From Malachius bipustulatus (taxonomy: Eukaryota; Arthropoda; Insecta; Coleoptera; Melyridae): DNA of 64,000 nucleotides. The position numbers were made by a program, and so were the translations under genes. The notes under the pieces are model-generated. The model was given only the letters and a program-made list of their open reading frames with translations. It was not told the DNA's origin and did no database searches. Below, one piece after another: positions 34,363 to 47,300 of this stretch (positions are counted from its first letter, which is position 1; each line of letters starts with the position of its first letter). Location: the NCBI GenBank assembly GCA_910589415.1, contig OU342638.1:38289579-38353578 (forward strand). The letters run 5' to 3'.

Positions 34363-35734
34363 ATTTCTTCGAGATTACTGACACGATTTCAGGATTGAAA
34401 GAAACTGGACGAAAACTCCAAGGGAGCGACTATTTATCAAGTTATGGTGTTTGGAGGTGAGTCGGTGGACAATTAAAAAAACAGCTTCTTGTTCTTGAAT
34501 TTTCTGCATGTCATTAAGCAAAATTATGTACATAAAATGCAATATTGATTAACTTAGTAACAGTGCAAGGAATCTAATGCAATAAAATTTGGACCCAAAG
34601 AGAGGAAATATAAACAGCCGTGACTCTGGGATGAGGTTGTTATTGTTAACGCTTGTTTCCATGGCTGCAGGACTTGTTTACCGCTAGTATCGTTCTTCGA
34701 GACTTTTTTTCATGATCGAATTACGATTTTCTTAGATGCGACCAACCCGCGGCAGGCTCCTAGGGAGACTGTTTGTTCGGCGAAGTAATTAGCAGATTGT
34801 TCGAGAAAGAGGACCGAAAGCTCTGGATTAGTGTTGCACTTAGTCTAGAGGGTCCAATTATAGAAATAAATAAATTATTATAATCAACATTATCTGTCAC
34901 AGATAAAAGTTATTCAAGTGACCTAGTCCAAGTATTCAAGTGCAAAGGAGAGATATTCAAGCATCATTAGAGTTATTCAAGTGCGGGCGAGAAATATTAA
35001 AAAAGCAGAATAAATCAATTCAAGTGGAAAATGCGAGTTACTTGAGTGGCAGGTGAGAGTTATTCAAGTGTAGATAAAAGTTATTCAAGTGACAGAGGAA
35101 CGTAATTGAAGTAGCAGATGAGAAATTCTATTCCAGTGGTAGATGACGCGTTATTCAAGTGCTAACAAGAGTTATTCAACTGGCAGATAAGAATTATTCA
35201 AGTGCAGACAAGAATTATTTAGGTTGCAGATAATTATTTATTCGCTTAGCAAGTACAAATTATTCAAGTGCTTGTGAGAATCATACAAATGACAGATGAG
35301 ACTTATTCAAACGCAAACGAGAGCTACTCAAGTAGCAGATGGCAGTTATTCACGTACAGACAAGAATTATTTAAGTGGCAGATAATTATTTATTCGCTTA
35401 GCAAGTAAGGTTTATTCAAGTGTTTGTGAGAAGCAAACAAATGGCAGATAAGACTTATTCAAGCGCAGACTAAAGTTATTCAAGTGGCAGATCAAATTTA
35501 TTAGAGCGGAAAATATGAGGCAACAAAGTGGCCGTGGCAGTTATTCAAGTGCATGCGAGAGCTATACAAATGACAGATGAAATTTACTCAAGTGAAAAAT
35601 TAAAGTTAGCCAAATGGCAGATTGCAATCACTTAAGTGCAGGCGAAAAGAAGCTCTTCTTCGAGTTCCAGATGAGATAAAAACCAAAAATTAGTTTATTT
35701 TATAATAGAAACAAACAGAAACATCACAAATAAT
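34363..35734. repeat. spacer between TO9 and TO10 with TTCAAGTG array
   Basis: 34365-34840 is the TO6-type upstream flank. 34905-35640 is the GTTATTCAAGTGNCAGATGA array, with a direct duplication: 35215-35300 and 35365-35450 both contain CAGATAATTATTTATTCGCT. No gene is seen. Confidence 0.75.
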
Positions 35735-36830
35735 TCAGAAAATCTCCTCCTTAGGTACTCGGCTGAAGAGCTGATTCGCAATTGATTGATATATCTTAGC
35801 GTAGCTCTCCTCGTAGACCTCCCTTAGTTCATCGTAGAGGACGTCCCAGGAGTCGTTGACAGCCTTGCTGAGGGCGTCGGCGAGCTCCTTGTTCCCGTCG
35901 AAGAGGTTATCGAACTCGAAGATGATCCTCTGGGGCATCAATCGGACAGTGTAGTCAGTGACTTCGAGATACTTTTTGCCTTTTTTCTCCACTTCCTTGA
36001 ACTTCAGTTTGTTCGTGATTGTCGGTTTCACTGGGGGGTAAATGTTCATTTTTATTCAAGATTCAAGGGTCTGGTGGGCCTTATTTAAGTGATATTGTTG
36101 ATTATTATTTAAGTGTTGGTGTTTTATTTAAGTGCTTTTTTGCTATTATTTAAGTGTCCAGGTCTTTATTCAAGTGCTTTTGAAATATTGACCAGTCGAA
36201 TGAATCGAAAGCTATTTAAGTGCTAATACAACTCACCTGATTTAATTTTGAACGGCCCCTTTCCGTTGATCGGAAACACCAAGACTTTTCCTTTCATGTC
36301 GTAATTGCCTTGCATGATCAGTTCCGTGTCACTTGTCAGAACGAATTCCAACGTCAAATCTTTGTCATTGTAGCTGGAAAGGTATGAATCGCATAAATGC
36401 TCTGAACGATTAATTGGTTAATAGAAAATACCTGGCACTAGTGACTTTGGTGGTCAACAATCCAGTTAATTTAAGGTCGCGGTAGACCTGCTCGACGTTG
36501 ACAGCGCTCGGTCCTGCTGGGATTGTCAGGGCGGGAATCGAAAGGGGGTCCAGGGGAACTATTCCCATTTCTTTCGAACCTTTTTTTTTAATTAATAAAA
36601 ATTGATGGGGAAATAATTTTTTCCTTACCGGTGGTGAAAATCTTGAGCGCAGCGTCGATGGCTGAGGCGAGGCAAGCGTTGTCGTTGGGGGGACATTTCG
36701 TCAATTGTTTGGCTGCAATTAACTTCGATTAGTGACTAAAGGGAATTAATTAATTAATTAACTCACGTAGAGGTACGGCAGCGATTAAACTGATGAAGAA
36801 GAGGATCAAGCCTCCTTTGTAGAAAGACAT
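35735..36830 (-). CDS. takeout/JHBP-family protein TO10
   Basis: Exons on the minus strand: 36830-36767, 36712-36629, 36579-36432, 36373-36237, 36030-35735; 242 residues. Signal peptide MSFYKGGLILFFISLIAA, Cys pair KQLTKCPPNDNACL, exon 3 PLDPLSIPALTIPAGPSAV, exon 4 YDMKGKVLVFPINGKGPF, LFDGNKEL, SRVPKEEIF. Exon 4 has GKVLVFPING where the siblings have GKILLLPISG. It is the first gene of the minus-strand block in transcription order. AATAAA on the minus strand at 35699-35694. Confidence 0.95.
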
Positions 36831-37315
36831 ATTTCTGCGAGATTACTGGCACGATCTTAAGATGGAAGGAAACTGGATGAAAAGTTCCAAGCGGCAATGA
36901 TTTATAAAATTATGATAATTATTGAAGGTGAATTCAACGAACAATTAAAAAACAACTTATTTTTTTAAACGTTCTACCTTTTACAAATAATTGCTGATGT
37001 CAATTCGACATTGTCGGATGGTGGTGATACACTTCTTGCATATATTTCGCGCAAGCACTTTGAACTGCAATAATCGCTTTTACCACCATGAAATTTTTAA
37101 CAATTAAAAATTTTACTAACTCGCTTACCTTGATCCTTGGTCTTCGAAACGAATCTTTTAGTTTTTAATGATCTAATTATCATTATCTTTATCAATCGAC
37201 TTATTATTTAAATTCTACAGAAGCAAGCTCTCATACGAAATAAGGAGAATAGACTTGATCTTACCGGAGTATTTTGAATTTTTAAATAGGCACGGGTCAG
37301 ACATGGTGGGTAGCA
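36831..37315. other. upstream flank of TO10
   Basis: 36900-37200 is a decayed copy of the flank seen upstream of TO6-TO9 (AACAATTAAAAAACAACTT, then a CGACATTGTCGGATGGTG segment). No gene is seen. It is the last piece before the 171-bp satellite. Confidence 0.5.
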
Positions 37316-37319
37316 ATAA

Positions 37320-40300
37320 TTAAAGTCTTTTGTTTATAAAATTGAAGATTACCAGTCACGCTAAGTGTACAAATATATTTTTGTAAAAATCTGATGAGAA
37401 GAAATTATTTTATAGATGATCAAAAAATCAATTTGGTACGGAGAGAGACTCTGGTCACTCTAGAGGACGTAACTTTTTTTAAATTTTTATTTAAAAGTTC
37501 TAGTTTAGAGAAATCAACACTTTAGGTCATACCAACTGTGAGAAATTAATTTGGTTGAAATTTGATAACGAGAAAAATTTTTGCAAGTCAACAAAAATTG
37601 GATTATGATGGAGACCGCTCCTAGTGACGTTGGAAGGTGTAACTTTTTTTTTTTATTTATTTGAAAACTTTTGCGTATAAAATTGAACATCATCAGTCAT
37701 GTTTACTATAAAACCAAATTTTTGTGAAAATCTAATGAACAGAATTTTTTTTACAGATGATCAAAAAATCGATTGAGTACAAGAGCGACTCTGGTGGCTT
37801 TAGAGGGCGTAATTTTTGATGTAAATTTACTTCAAGACTCTCGTTTGGAAAAATCAAAACTGTAAGTCATACCAACTGTAAAAAATAAATTTGGTAAAAA
37901 TATGAAGACGAGAAAAATTTTGACAGGCCAGCAAAAAATCGATTTGGCTTGGAGAGCGACTTCTGTCACACTAGAGGGTGTAACTCTTTTTTTAAATTTA
38001 CTTCAAGATTCTCGTTTGAAAAAATCAAAACTACAAGTCGTACAAACTGTAAAAAATAAATTTAGTAAAAATATGAAAACGAGAAAAATTTTGACAGGCC
38101 AGCAAAAATCGATTTGGCTTGGAGAGTGACTCTAGTGACTCTAAGAAGGCGTAACTCTTTTTATAAATTTATTTCAAAACTCTCGTTTCGAAAAATTGAA
38201 ACTGTAAGTGATACCAACTGTAAAAAATAAATTTAGTGAAAATATGAAAACGAGAAAAAATTTGACAGGCCAACAAAAAATCAATTTGGCTTGGAGAGTG
38301 ACTCCGGTCACACTAGAGGGTGTAACTCTTTTTATAAATTTACTTCAAGACTCTCGTTTGTAAAAATCGAAACTGTAAGTCATACCAATTGTAAAAAATA
38401 AATTTAGTAAAAATATGAAAACGAGAAAAATTTGACAGGCCAACAAAAAATCGATTTGGCTTGGAGAGTGACTCCGGTCACACTAGAGGGTGTAACTCTT
38501 TTTATAAATTTACTTCAAGACTCTCGTTTGTAAAAATCGAAACTGTAAGTCATACCAATTGTAAAAAATAAATTTAGTAAAAATATGAAAACGAGAAAAA
38601 ATTTAACAGGCCAACAAAAAATCGATTTGACTTGGAGAGTGACTCCGGTCACACTAGAGGGTGTAACTCTTTTTATAAATTTACTTCAAGACTCTCGTTT
38701 CGAATAATCGAAACTACAAGTCGTACCAATTGTGAAAAATAAATTTAGTAAAAATATGAAAACGAGAAAAAATTTAACAGGCCAACAAAAAATCGATTTG
38801 GCTTGGAGAGTGACTCCGGTCACACTAGAGGGTGTAACTCTTTTTATAAATTTACTTCAAGACTCTCGTTTCGAATAATCGAAACTACAAGTCGTACCAA
38901 TTGTGAAAAATAAATTTAGTAAAAATATGAAAACGAGAAAAAATTTGACAGGCCAACAAAAAATCAATTTGGCTTGGAGAGTGACTCCGGTCACACTAGA
39001 GGGTGTAACTCTTTTTATAAATTTACTTCAAGACTCTCGTTTGTAAAAATCGAAACTGTAAGTCATACCAATTGTAAAAAATAAATTTAGTAAAAATATG
39101 AAAACGAGAAAAAATTTAACAGGCCAACAAAAAATCGATTTGGCTTGGAGAGTGACTCCGGTCACACTAGAGGGTGTAACTCTTTTTATAAATTTACTTC
39201 AAGACTCTCGTTTGTAAAAATCGAAACTGTAAGTCATACCAATTGTAAAAAATAAATTTAGTAAAAATATGAAAACGAGAAAAAATTTAACAGGCCAACA
39301 AAAAATCGATTTGGCTTGGAGAGTGACTCCGGTCACACTAGAGGGTGTAACTCTTTTTATAAATTTACTTCAAGACTCTCGTTTGTAAAAATCGAAACTG
39401 TAAGTCATACCAATTGTAAAAAATAAATTTAGTAAAAATATGAAAACGAGAAAAAATTTAACAGGCCAACAAAAAATCGATTTGACTTGGAGAGTGACTC
39501 CGGTCACACTAGAGGGTGTAACTCTTTTTATAAATTTACTTCAAGACTCTCGTTTCGAATAATCGAAACTACAAGTCGTACCAATTGTGAAAAATAAATT
39601 TAGTAAAAATATGAAAACGAGAAAAAATTTGACAGGCCAACAAAAAATCAATTTGGCTTGGAGAGTGACTCCGGTCACACTAGAGGGTGTAACTCTTTTT
39701 ATAAATCTACTTCAAGACTCTCGTTTGTAAAAATCGAAACTGTAAGTCATACCAATTGTAAAAAATAAATTTAGTAAAAATATGAAAACGAGAAAAAATT
39801 TGACAGGCCAACAAAAAATCGATTTGGCTTGGAGAGCGACTCTGGTCACACTAGAGGGTGTAACTCTTTTTATAAATTTACTTCAAGACTCTCGTTTGGA
39901 AAAATCGAAACTGTAAGTCATACCAATTGTAAAAAATAAATTTAGTAAAAATATGAAAACGAGAAAAAATTTGACAGGCCAACAAAAAATCGATTTGGCT
40001 TGGAGAGTGACTCCGGTCACACTAGAGGGTGTAACTCTTTTTATAAATTTACTTCAAGACTCTCGTTTGTAAAAATCGAAACTGTAAGTCATACCAATTG
40101 TAAAAAATAAATTTAGTAAAAATATGAAAACGAGAAAAAATTTAACAGGCCAACAAAAAATCGATTTGACTTGGAGAGTGACTCCGGTCACACTAGAGGG
40201 TGTAACTCTTTTTATAAATTTACTTCAAGACTCTCGTTTCGAATAATCGAAACTACAAGTCGTACCAATTGTGAAAAATAAATTTAGTAAAAATATGAAA

Positions 40301-41310
40301 ACGAGAAAAAATTTGACAGGCCAACAAAAAATCAATTTGGCTTGGAGAGTGACTCCGGTCACACTAGAGGGTGTAACTCTTTTTATAAATTTACTTCAAG
40401 ACTCTCGTTTGTAAAAATCGAAACTGTAAGTCATACCAATTGTAAAAAATAAATTTAGTAAAAATATGAAAACGAGAAAAAATTTGACAGGCCAACAAAA
40501 AATCGATTTGGCTTGGAGAGTGACTCCGGTCACACTAGAGGGTGTAACTCTTTTTATAAATTTACTTCAAGACTCTCGTTTGTAAAAATCGAAACTGTAA
40601 GTCATACCAATTGTAAAAAATAAATTTAGTAAAAATATGAAAACGAGAAAAAATTTGACAGGCCAACAAAAAATCAATTTGGCTTGGAGAGTGACTCCGG
40701 TCACACTAGAGGGTGTAACTCTTTTTATAAATTTACTTCAAGACTCTCGTTTGTAAAAATCGAAACTGTAAGTCATACCAATTGTAAAAAATAAATTTAG
40801 TAAAAATATGAGAACGAAAAAAAATTTGACAGGCCAACAAAAATAGATTTGGCTTGGAGAGTGACTCCGGTCACACTAGAGGGTGTAACTCTTTTTATAA
40901 ATTTACTTCAAGACTCTCGTTTGTAAAAATCGAAACTGTAAGTCATACCAATTGTAAAAAATAAATTTAGTAAAAATATGAGAACGAAAAAAAATTTGAC
41001 AGGCCAACAAAAATAGATTTGGCTTGGAGAGTGACTCCGGTCACACTAGAGGGTGTAACTCTTTTTATAAATTTACTTCAAAACTCTCGTTTGTAAAAAT
41101 CGAAACTGTAAGTCATACCAATTGTAAAAAATAAATTTAGTAAAAATATGAAAACGAGAAAAATTTTGACAGGCCAGCAAAAAATCGATTTGGCTTGAAG
41201 AGTGACTGGTAGCTCTAGAGGGCGTAATTTTTGATGTAAATTTTATTCAAGACTCTCGTTTAAAAAATCGAATTTGCAGTTTAAAGCAATTTAAAAAGAA
41301 TACATTTCGT
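37320..41310 (+). repeat. 171-bp tandem satellite
   Basis: About 23 head-to-tail monomers. The anchor TTGGAGAGTGACTCC falls at 38461, 38632, 38803, 38974 and 39145, a 171-bp period. Outer monomers (37320-38100 and 41150-41310) are diverged and inner ones nearly identical, as expected of unequal exchange. A variant monomer with CGAATAATCGAAACTACAAG sits at about 38697, 38868, 39551 and 40237; the last three are four monomers apart, so a four-monomer higher-order unit exists. Short open frames inside are incidental. Confidence 0.95.
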
Positions 41311-41588
41311 AAAAATATAACAAAGAGAATAAAATTGGTATGGCCCAAGCTGTGGCGACCTGCAGAAGAAAAAAGAAAGAACGAGATATTTATCCCAAGC
41401 AACAGTTGTTTGTTGTTGCCTTTCCTGTTACCATATTACCGTCTTATGCAAATCTCCTTTAATTGGCTGAAGAAGTCGCAGATGCTGAAATATTCAGTTA
41501 GAAGTCTGCAAATGCAAGCAATAAAATTCCTGTCGCTATAACAGTATTACCAGGTATGACCAGTTTTATTCAGGTTTGCGATTTCCCG

Positions 41589-41626
41589 TATAAAAAGGCA
41601 CTAAGAGACGAACGCAGAATCAGACT
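41589..41626 (+). promoter_or_regulatory. core promoter of TO11
   Basis: TATAAAAAG at 41589, followed about 32 bp later by TCAGACT (41620-41626) as a likely initiator. The 5' UTR would be about 77 nt, to the ATG at 41699. The promoter starts within 300 bp of the end of the satellite. Confidence 0.6.
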
Positions 41627-41698
41627 AGCTGCTTTCTTCGGCGTCAACAAAGCAGTCCTTGAACTCGAAATATCCACACCTGAAGAGTAAGCTCGAAA

Positions 41699-44056
41699 AT
41701 GGTCAAGTTGATTGTATTGTTTGTTTTTGTAATCGTCGAATCGATTAATTCGGCCAGCCTGCGTACGTATCAATAATTATCCGTAAGAAGTAAGGTCAGT
41801 GTTGATTTTGTAATTAATTTTTTCAGCTTCGGAACTGAAGAAATGTTCCATGCAAGATCCCAACTTGTTAGAGTGTCTCAACGAAGCTATCCAGGGCGCT
41901 GTAAAATTCTTCAAGGATGGTGAGTGAGATTTCTTATAATTGTTTGAGTGAATTTTAAGATTTAAATTCCAGGATATAAACCGTTGAGAGTTATCCCCCT
42001 GGACCCTCTCCCAATCAATAAGCTTGAAATCGGACCAGGGCCCAGCGTGGTCAAAGTAGATCAAGTCTATCACAATGCGAAAGTGCTGGGATTGTCTAAT
42101 CTTAAAGTTTTTAACAGCAGGTAAATTAATAACGAACCGGCAACAATGAGTGGGTATAATTTGTTGCATATGTTTATGTTTCAGCTGCAGCGAGAATGGA
42201 ACCCGGCTCGATTTTTCTTTCTGCTTCAAGGAGAGTAATGTTGTTATGACAGGAGACTATGACATGGACGGAGAGGTGCTTTCCGTTCCATTCACTGGGC
42301 GTGGAAAATTCAACATTACTCTAGGTTCGTGTGTGGTTTTTTATTATTATTAATTTGTTTTTTTTATTATTTTTTTATCTATACAATATGTTATGCCACC
42401 ACGTAGAATTCTGTTTTCTCCACTCTCGATTTTTGGACACTTGCAGTATTTTTTCCTTTTATCGATTTTGGTGAAGTTTTTATTTTTTACAGATGGTATG
42501 ACGTGAAGTTTTGGTTTTTCAAAACGAGAGTCATGAAATAAATTTGTAAAAAAAGTTACATCCTCTAATGCGACCGAAGTCGCTCTTCGACCCTAATCGA
42601 TTTTTTGACGACTTGTAAAAATTTTTCACGTTTTCATATTTCTACTAAATTTTTTTTTCACAGTTGGTATAACTTACAGTTTCAATTTTTCGAAACGAGA
42701 GTCTTGAAATAAATTTATAAAAAGAGTTACGCCTTCTAGAGTCACCAGAGTCGCTCTCCAAGCTAAATCGATTTTTTGCTGGCCTGTCAAAATTTTTCTC
42801 GATTTCATATTTTTACTAAATTTATTTTTTACAGTTGGTATAACTTACAGTTTCAATTTTTCGAAACGAGAGTCTTGAAGTAAATTTACAAAAAGAGTTA
42901 TACCCTCTAGTGTGACCAGAGTCGCTCTCCAAGCCAAATCGATTTTTTGCTGGCCTGTCAAATTTTTTCTCCTTTTCATATTTTTACAAAATTTATTTTT
43001 TACAGTTGGTATGACTTACAGTTTCAATTTTTCGAAACGAGAGTCTTGAAATAAATTTATAAAAAGAGTTATACCCTCTAGTGTGACCGGAATCACTCTC
43101 CAAGCCTAATCGATTTTTTGCTGGGCTGTCAAAATTTTTCTCGTTTTCATATTTTCACTAAATTTATTTTTTACAGTTGGTATTACTTACAGTTTCAATT
43201 TTTCGAAACGAGAGTCTTGAAATAAATTTATAAAAAGAGTTATACCCTCTAAAGTGACCAGAGTCGCTCTCCAAGCCAAATCGATTTTTTGCTGGGCTGT
43301 CAAAATTCTTCTCGTTTTCATATTTTCACTAAATTTATTTTTTACAGTCGGTATGACTTACAGTTTCGATTTTTTGAAACGAGAGTTTTGAAATAAATTT
43401 ATAAAAAGAGTTATACCCTCTAAGGTGACCAGAGTCGCTCTCCAAGCCAAATCGATTTTTTGCTGGCCTGTCAAATTTTTTCTCGTTTTCATATTTTCAC
43501 TAAATTTATTTTTTACAGTTGGTATTACTTACGGTTTCAATTTTTCGAAACGAGAGTTTTGAAATAAATTTATAAAAAGAGTTACGCCTTCTAGAGTCAC
43601 TAGAGTCACTCTCCAAGCAATATCGATTTTTTGCTGACCTGTCAAAATTTTTCTCGTTTTCATATTTTTACCAAATTTATTTTTTAGAGTTGGTATGACT
43701 TACAGCTTTGATTTTTCCAAACGAGAGTCTTGAAGTAATTTTTTTACTTTCCAGTGGAACCAACAACAAACAACACTCTCCTGGTCAAGAACGTCGAAAG
43801 AGACGGCGAAGTCTACGGTGAACTTTTGGACTACCAGTTCTCCTTCAGGCCCAAGAGGATTATTTTCGAATTCGACGGTCTCTTCGATGGAGATAAAACC
43901 CTGTCCGATAATTTGTTAAAAACCGTCAACGAAAACTGGGAGAAAATTTACGATGAAGTCGGCGGAGCGTACGGAGAAGCGTTCGGTCTCATATTCAAGG
44001 ACATCGCCTCCCAGATTCTCAACAGGGTGCCTCGAAAAGATTTAGTCGCTCAATAA
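41699..44056 (+). CDS. takeout/JHBP-family protein TO11
   Basis: Exons: 41699-41762, 41827-41919, 41973-42120, 42185-42324, 43755-44056; 248 residues. Signal peptide MVKLIVLFVFVIVESINSA. Cys pair C28/C38 (KKCSMQDPNLLEC), with the wider spacing also seen in TO1. Exon 3 carries PLDPLPINKLEIGPGPSVV, exon 4 YDMDGEVLSVPFTGRG (140 bp, one extra codon, plus an additional Cys pair CS...CF near its start), the last exon LFDGDKTL and NRVPRKDLVAQ. The exon 4 acceptor could be 42184 or six bases later; the first keeps the family phase. Intron 4 (42325-43754) is built almost wholly of inverted 171-bp satellite copies. AATAAA near 44116. Confidence 0.93.
42465..43740 (-). repeat. inverted 171-bp satellite copies in intron 4 of TO11
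   Basis: About seven monomers in reverse orientation to the array at 37.3-41.3 kb. The anchor reads CTCTCCAAGCCAAATCGATT, with AGAGTTATACCCTCTA beside it. These copies differ from each other more than the central monomers of the main array do. Sequence resumes as exon 5 only 15 bp after the last monomer. Confidence 0.93.
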
Positions 44057-44329
44057 GTTGCTTTATTCACTCGATAATTCATTCATTTATTTATTTATTT
44101 ATTGCGAGATAACATAATAAATAATAGGCATTTTTTTGGTTGTTTCATTTATTTTATAACCTGAAGAAAAAAAGAGGAGAAGTCACTTTATTTTACATTA
44201 ATGCCAGATTATGATATAAAATTGGCTAATGTAGTGTAAAGCTAACTATAGAAATTTACACGGTTGCGCGATCGTGTTCAAATTTCTATTAAAAAAAAAA
44301 CAAACAATGTTTTGTTCACAAAGCCAGAT

Positions 44330-47300
44330 TGTGCTATTTTTTAGTTACCACTTCTTGATATGACAACACTGCTTCTTTGATGATGTTCGTATCATTTATC
44401 ACTGCAGATTTAGCCATTATGTTGTCCAATCGGTAGAAAAAGATCGTGCTTAAATCACGTTGCCAAATTACCTAAAAATCGTTTTCTTAAAATGGTCTAA
44501 AATTATTTTTCACGTTGCCAGATTTATAAAAATTAGCTTTTTTTCAATTTTCCAGAATTTTCTTATGTAGCCAGATTGTTCTAATCAATCGGAATTTAAA
44601 ATTAATCGACAAACGTTGCCAAATTGTGCGAGGTGAAAAATTTGAGGTTGCCAATTTGCGCCGAAAGTTGGTTATTTATGTACCTACATAGATTGAAATT
44701 AGAAGTTACAAAATTGTCTAAAGTGCAAACAAAAATTATAAAAAGTCACGATTTTTGCAACGCTGCCAGATTATTATAAATTGATCAATTTTCTTCAAAA
44801 TTTCCACGATTTTTCCTATTTTTAACAAGATTAGTTTGAAAGTGCCACGATCTTTAAAGCGTTGCCAGATTGGTATAACTTTAACTATTTTCTTCGAAAA
44901 ACTCCGCGATTTTTTCTATTTTTTTAAAGGTTCATTTGCACAAAAGTCACGATTTTTGAAACGTTGCCAGATTGTTATAAATGGATCAAATTTTCATGGA
45001 AAAACTCCAAGATTTTTCTTATTTTCAGCGAGATTAGTTTGAAGTGTTACGATTTTTTGCAACGTTGCCAGATTGCCAATTTCTTCGAAAAACTCCGCGT
45101 TTGTTGCTATTTTTTTAAAGTTTCATTTGCACAAAAGTCACGATTTTTGCAACGTTGCCAGATTTACAGTTTGATCAATTATCTTTGGAAAACTCCACGA
45201 TTTTTCTAATTTTTTGCAAAGTTTGCAGGGTCACGATTTTTGCAACGCGTTGTCAGATTTTTATAAATTGATTTTTCTTATTTTTGGCAAGATTAGTGTG
45301 AAAGTGTCACGATTTTTGCAACGTTGCCAGATTGTTATAAATTGATCCATTTTCATTGAAAAAACTACACGATTTTTCAAATTTTTTTGCAAAGTTTGCA
45401 GTGTCACGATTTTTTCAACGTTGCCAGATGGTAAGAATTTGATCATTTTTCCTTTTTTTCCTTTTTTTTTCGTTTCTGGCAAGATTAGTTTGAAAGTGTC
45501 ACGATTTTTTAAACGTTGCCAGATTGTTGAGTTTATTGATCAATTTTCTTCAAAATTTCTACGATTTTTCCTATTTTTAACAAGGTTAGTTTGAAAGTGC
45601 CACGATCTTTAAAGCGTTGCCAGATTGGTATAACTTTAACTATTTTCTTCGAAAAACTTCGCGATTGTTGCTATTTTTTTAAAGGTTCATTTTGCACAAA
45701 AGTCACGATTTTTGAAACGTTGCCAGATTGTTATAAATGGATCGAATTTTCATCGAAAAACTCCAAGATTTTTCTTATTTTCAACGAGATTATAGTTTGC
45801 AGTGTTACGATTTTTGCAACGTTGCCAGATGGCCAATTTCTTCGAAAAACTCCGCGTTTCTTGCTATTTTTTTAAAGTTTCATTTGCACAAAAGTCACGA
45901 TTTTCGCAACGTTGCCAGATTTACAGTTTGATCAATTATCTTTGGAAAACTCCACGAATTTTCTAATTTTTTGCAAAGTTTGCAGGGTCACGATTTTTGC
46001 AACGCGCTGTCAGATTTTAATAAATTGATCTTTCTTATTTTTGGCAAGATTAGAGTGAAAAAGTCACGATTTTTGCAACGTTGCCAGATTGTTATACATT
46101 GATCCATTTTCATCGAAAAAACTACACGATTTTTCAAATTTTTTTGCAAAGTTTGCAGTGTCACGATTTTTGCAACGTTGCCAGATGGTAAGAGTTTCAT
46201 CAATTTTCTTCGAAAAACTCCACGATTTTTCCTTTTTTTTTCCTTTTTTTTCGTTTCTGGCAAGATTAGTTTGAAAGTGTCACGATTTTTTAAACGTTGC
46301 CAGATTGTTGAGTTTATTCAATTTTTTTCGAAAAACTACAAGATTTCCTAATTTTTGTGCAAAGTGGTCACGATTTTTGCAACGCTGCCAGATTGTTATG
46401 AATTGATCAATTTCCATCGAAAAACTCCACGATTTTTCCTGTTTTTAGCAAGATTAGTTTGAAAGTGCCACGATCTTTGAAACGTTGCCAGATTGCTATA
46501 ACTTTGACTATTTTCTTCGAAAAAATGCCCGATTTTTTCTCTTTTTTTAAAGGTTTATTTGCAAAAAAGTCACGATTTTTGCAACGTTGCCAGATTGTTA
46601 TAAATTGATCCATTGTCATCGAAAAAACTACACGATTTTTCCTTTTTTTAGCAAGATTAGTTTGAAAGTGCCACGATCTTTGAAACGTTGCCAGATTGCT
46701 ATAACTTTGACTATTTTCTTCGAAAAAATGCCCGATTTTTTCTCTTTTTTTAAAGGTTTATTTGCAAAAAAGTCACAATTTTTGCAACGTTGCCAGATTG
46801 TTACAGTTTCATCAATTTTTTTCGAAAAACTACACGATTTCCTAATTTTTGTGCAAAGTTGTCACGATTTTTGCAACGCTGCCAGATTGTTATGAATTGA
46901 TCAATTTCCATCGAAAAACTCCACGATTTTTCCTGTTTTTAGCAAGATTAGTTTGAAAGTGCCACGATCTTTGAAACGTTGCCAGATTGCTATAACTTTG
47001 ACTATTTTCTTCGAAAAAATGCCCGATTTTTTCTCTTTTTTTAAAGGTTTATTTGCAAAAAAGTCACGATTTTTGCAACGTTGCCAGATTGTTATAAATT
47101 GATCCATTGTCATCGAAAAAACTACACGATTTTTCCTTTTTTTAGCAAGATTAGTTTGAAAGTGCCACGATCTTTGAAACGTTGCCAGATTGCTATAACT
47201 TTGACTATTTTCTTCGAAAAAATGCCCGATTTTTTCTCTTTTTTTAAAGGTTTATTTGCAAAAAAGTCACAATTTTTGCAACGTTGCCAGATTGTTACAG

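Noticed and set aside
18520..36180. Regularly spaced TTCAAGTG units as a CRISPR-like array
   Set aside because: Repeat length is about 10 bp with degenerate, related spacers of unequal size, in an insect gene cluster. It is a degenerate minisatellite, not a CRISPR array.
37902..38129. 75-codon frame with an internal peptide repeat
   Set aside because: It is the translation of two satellite monomers.
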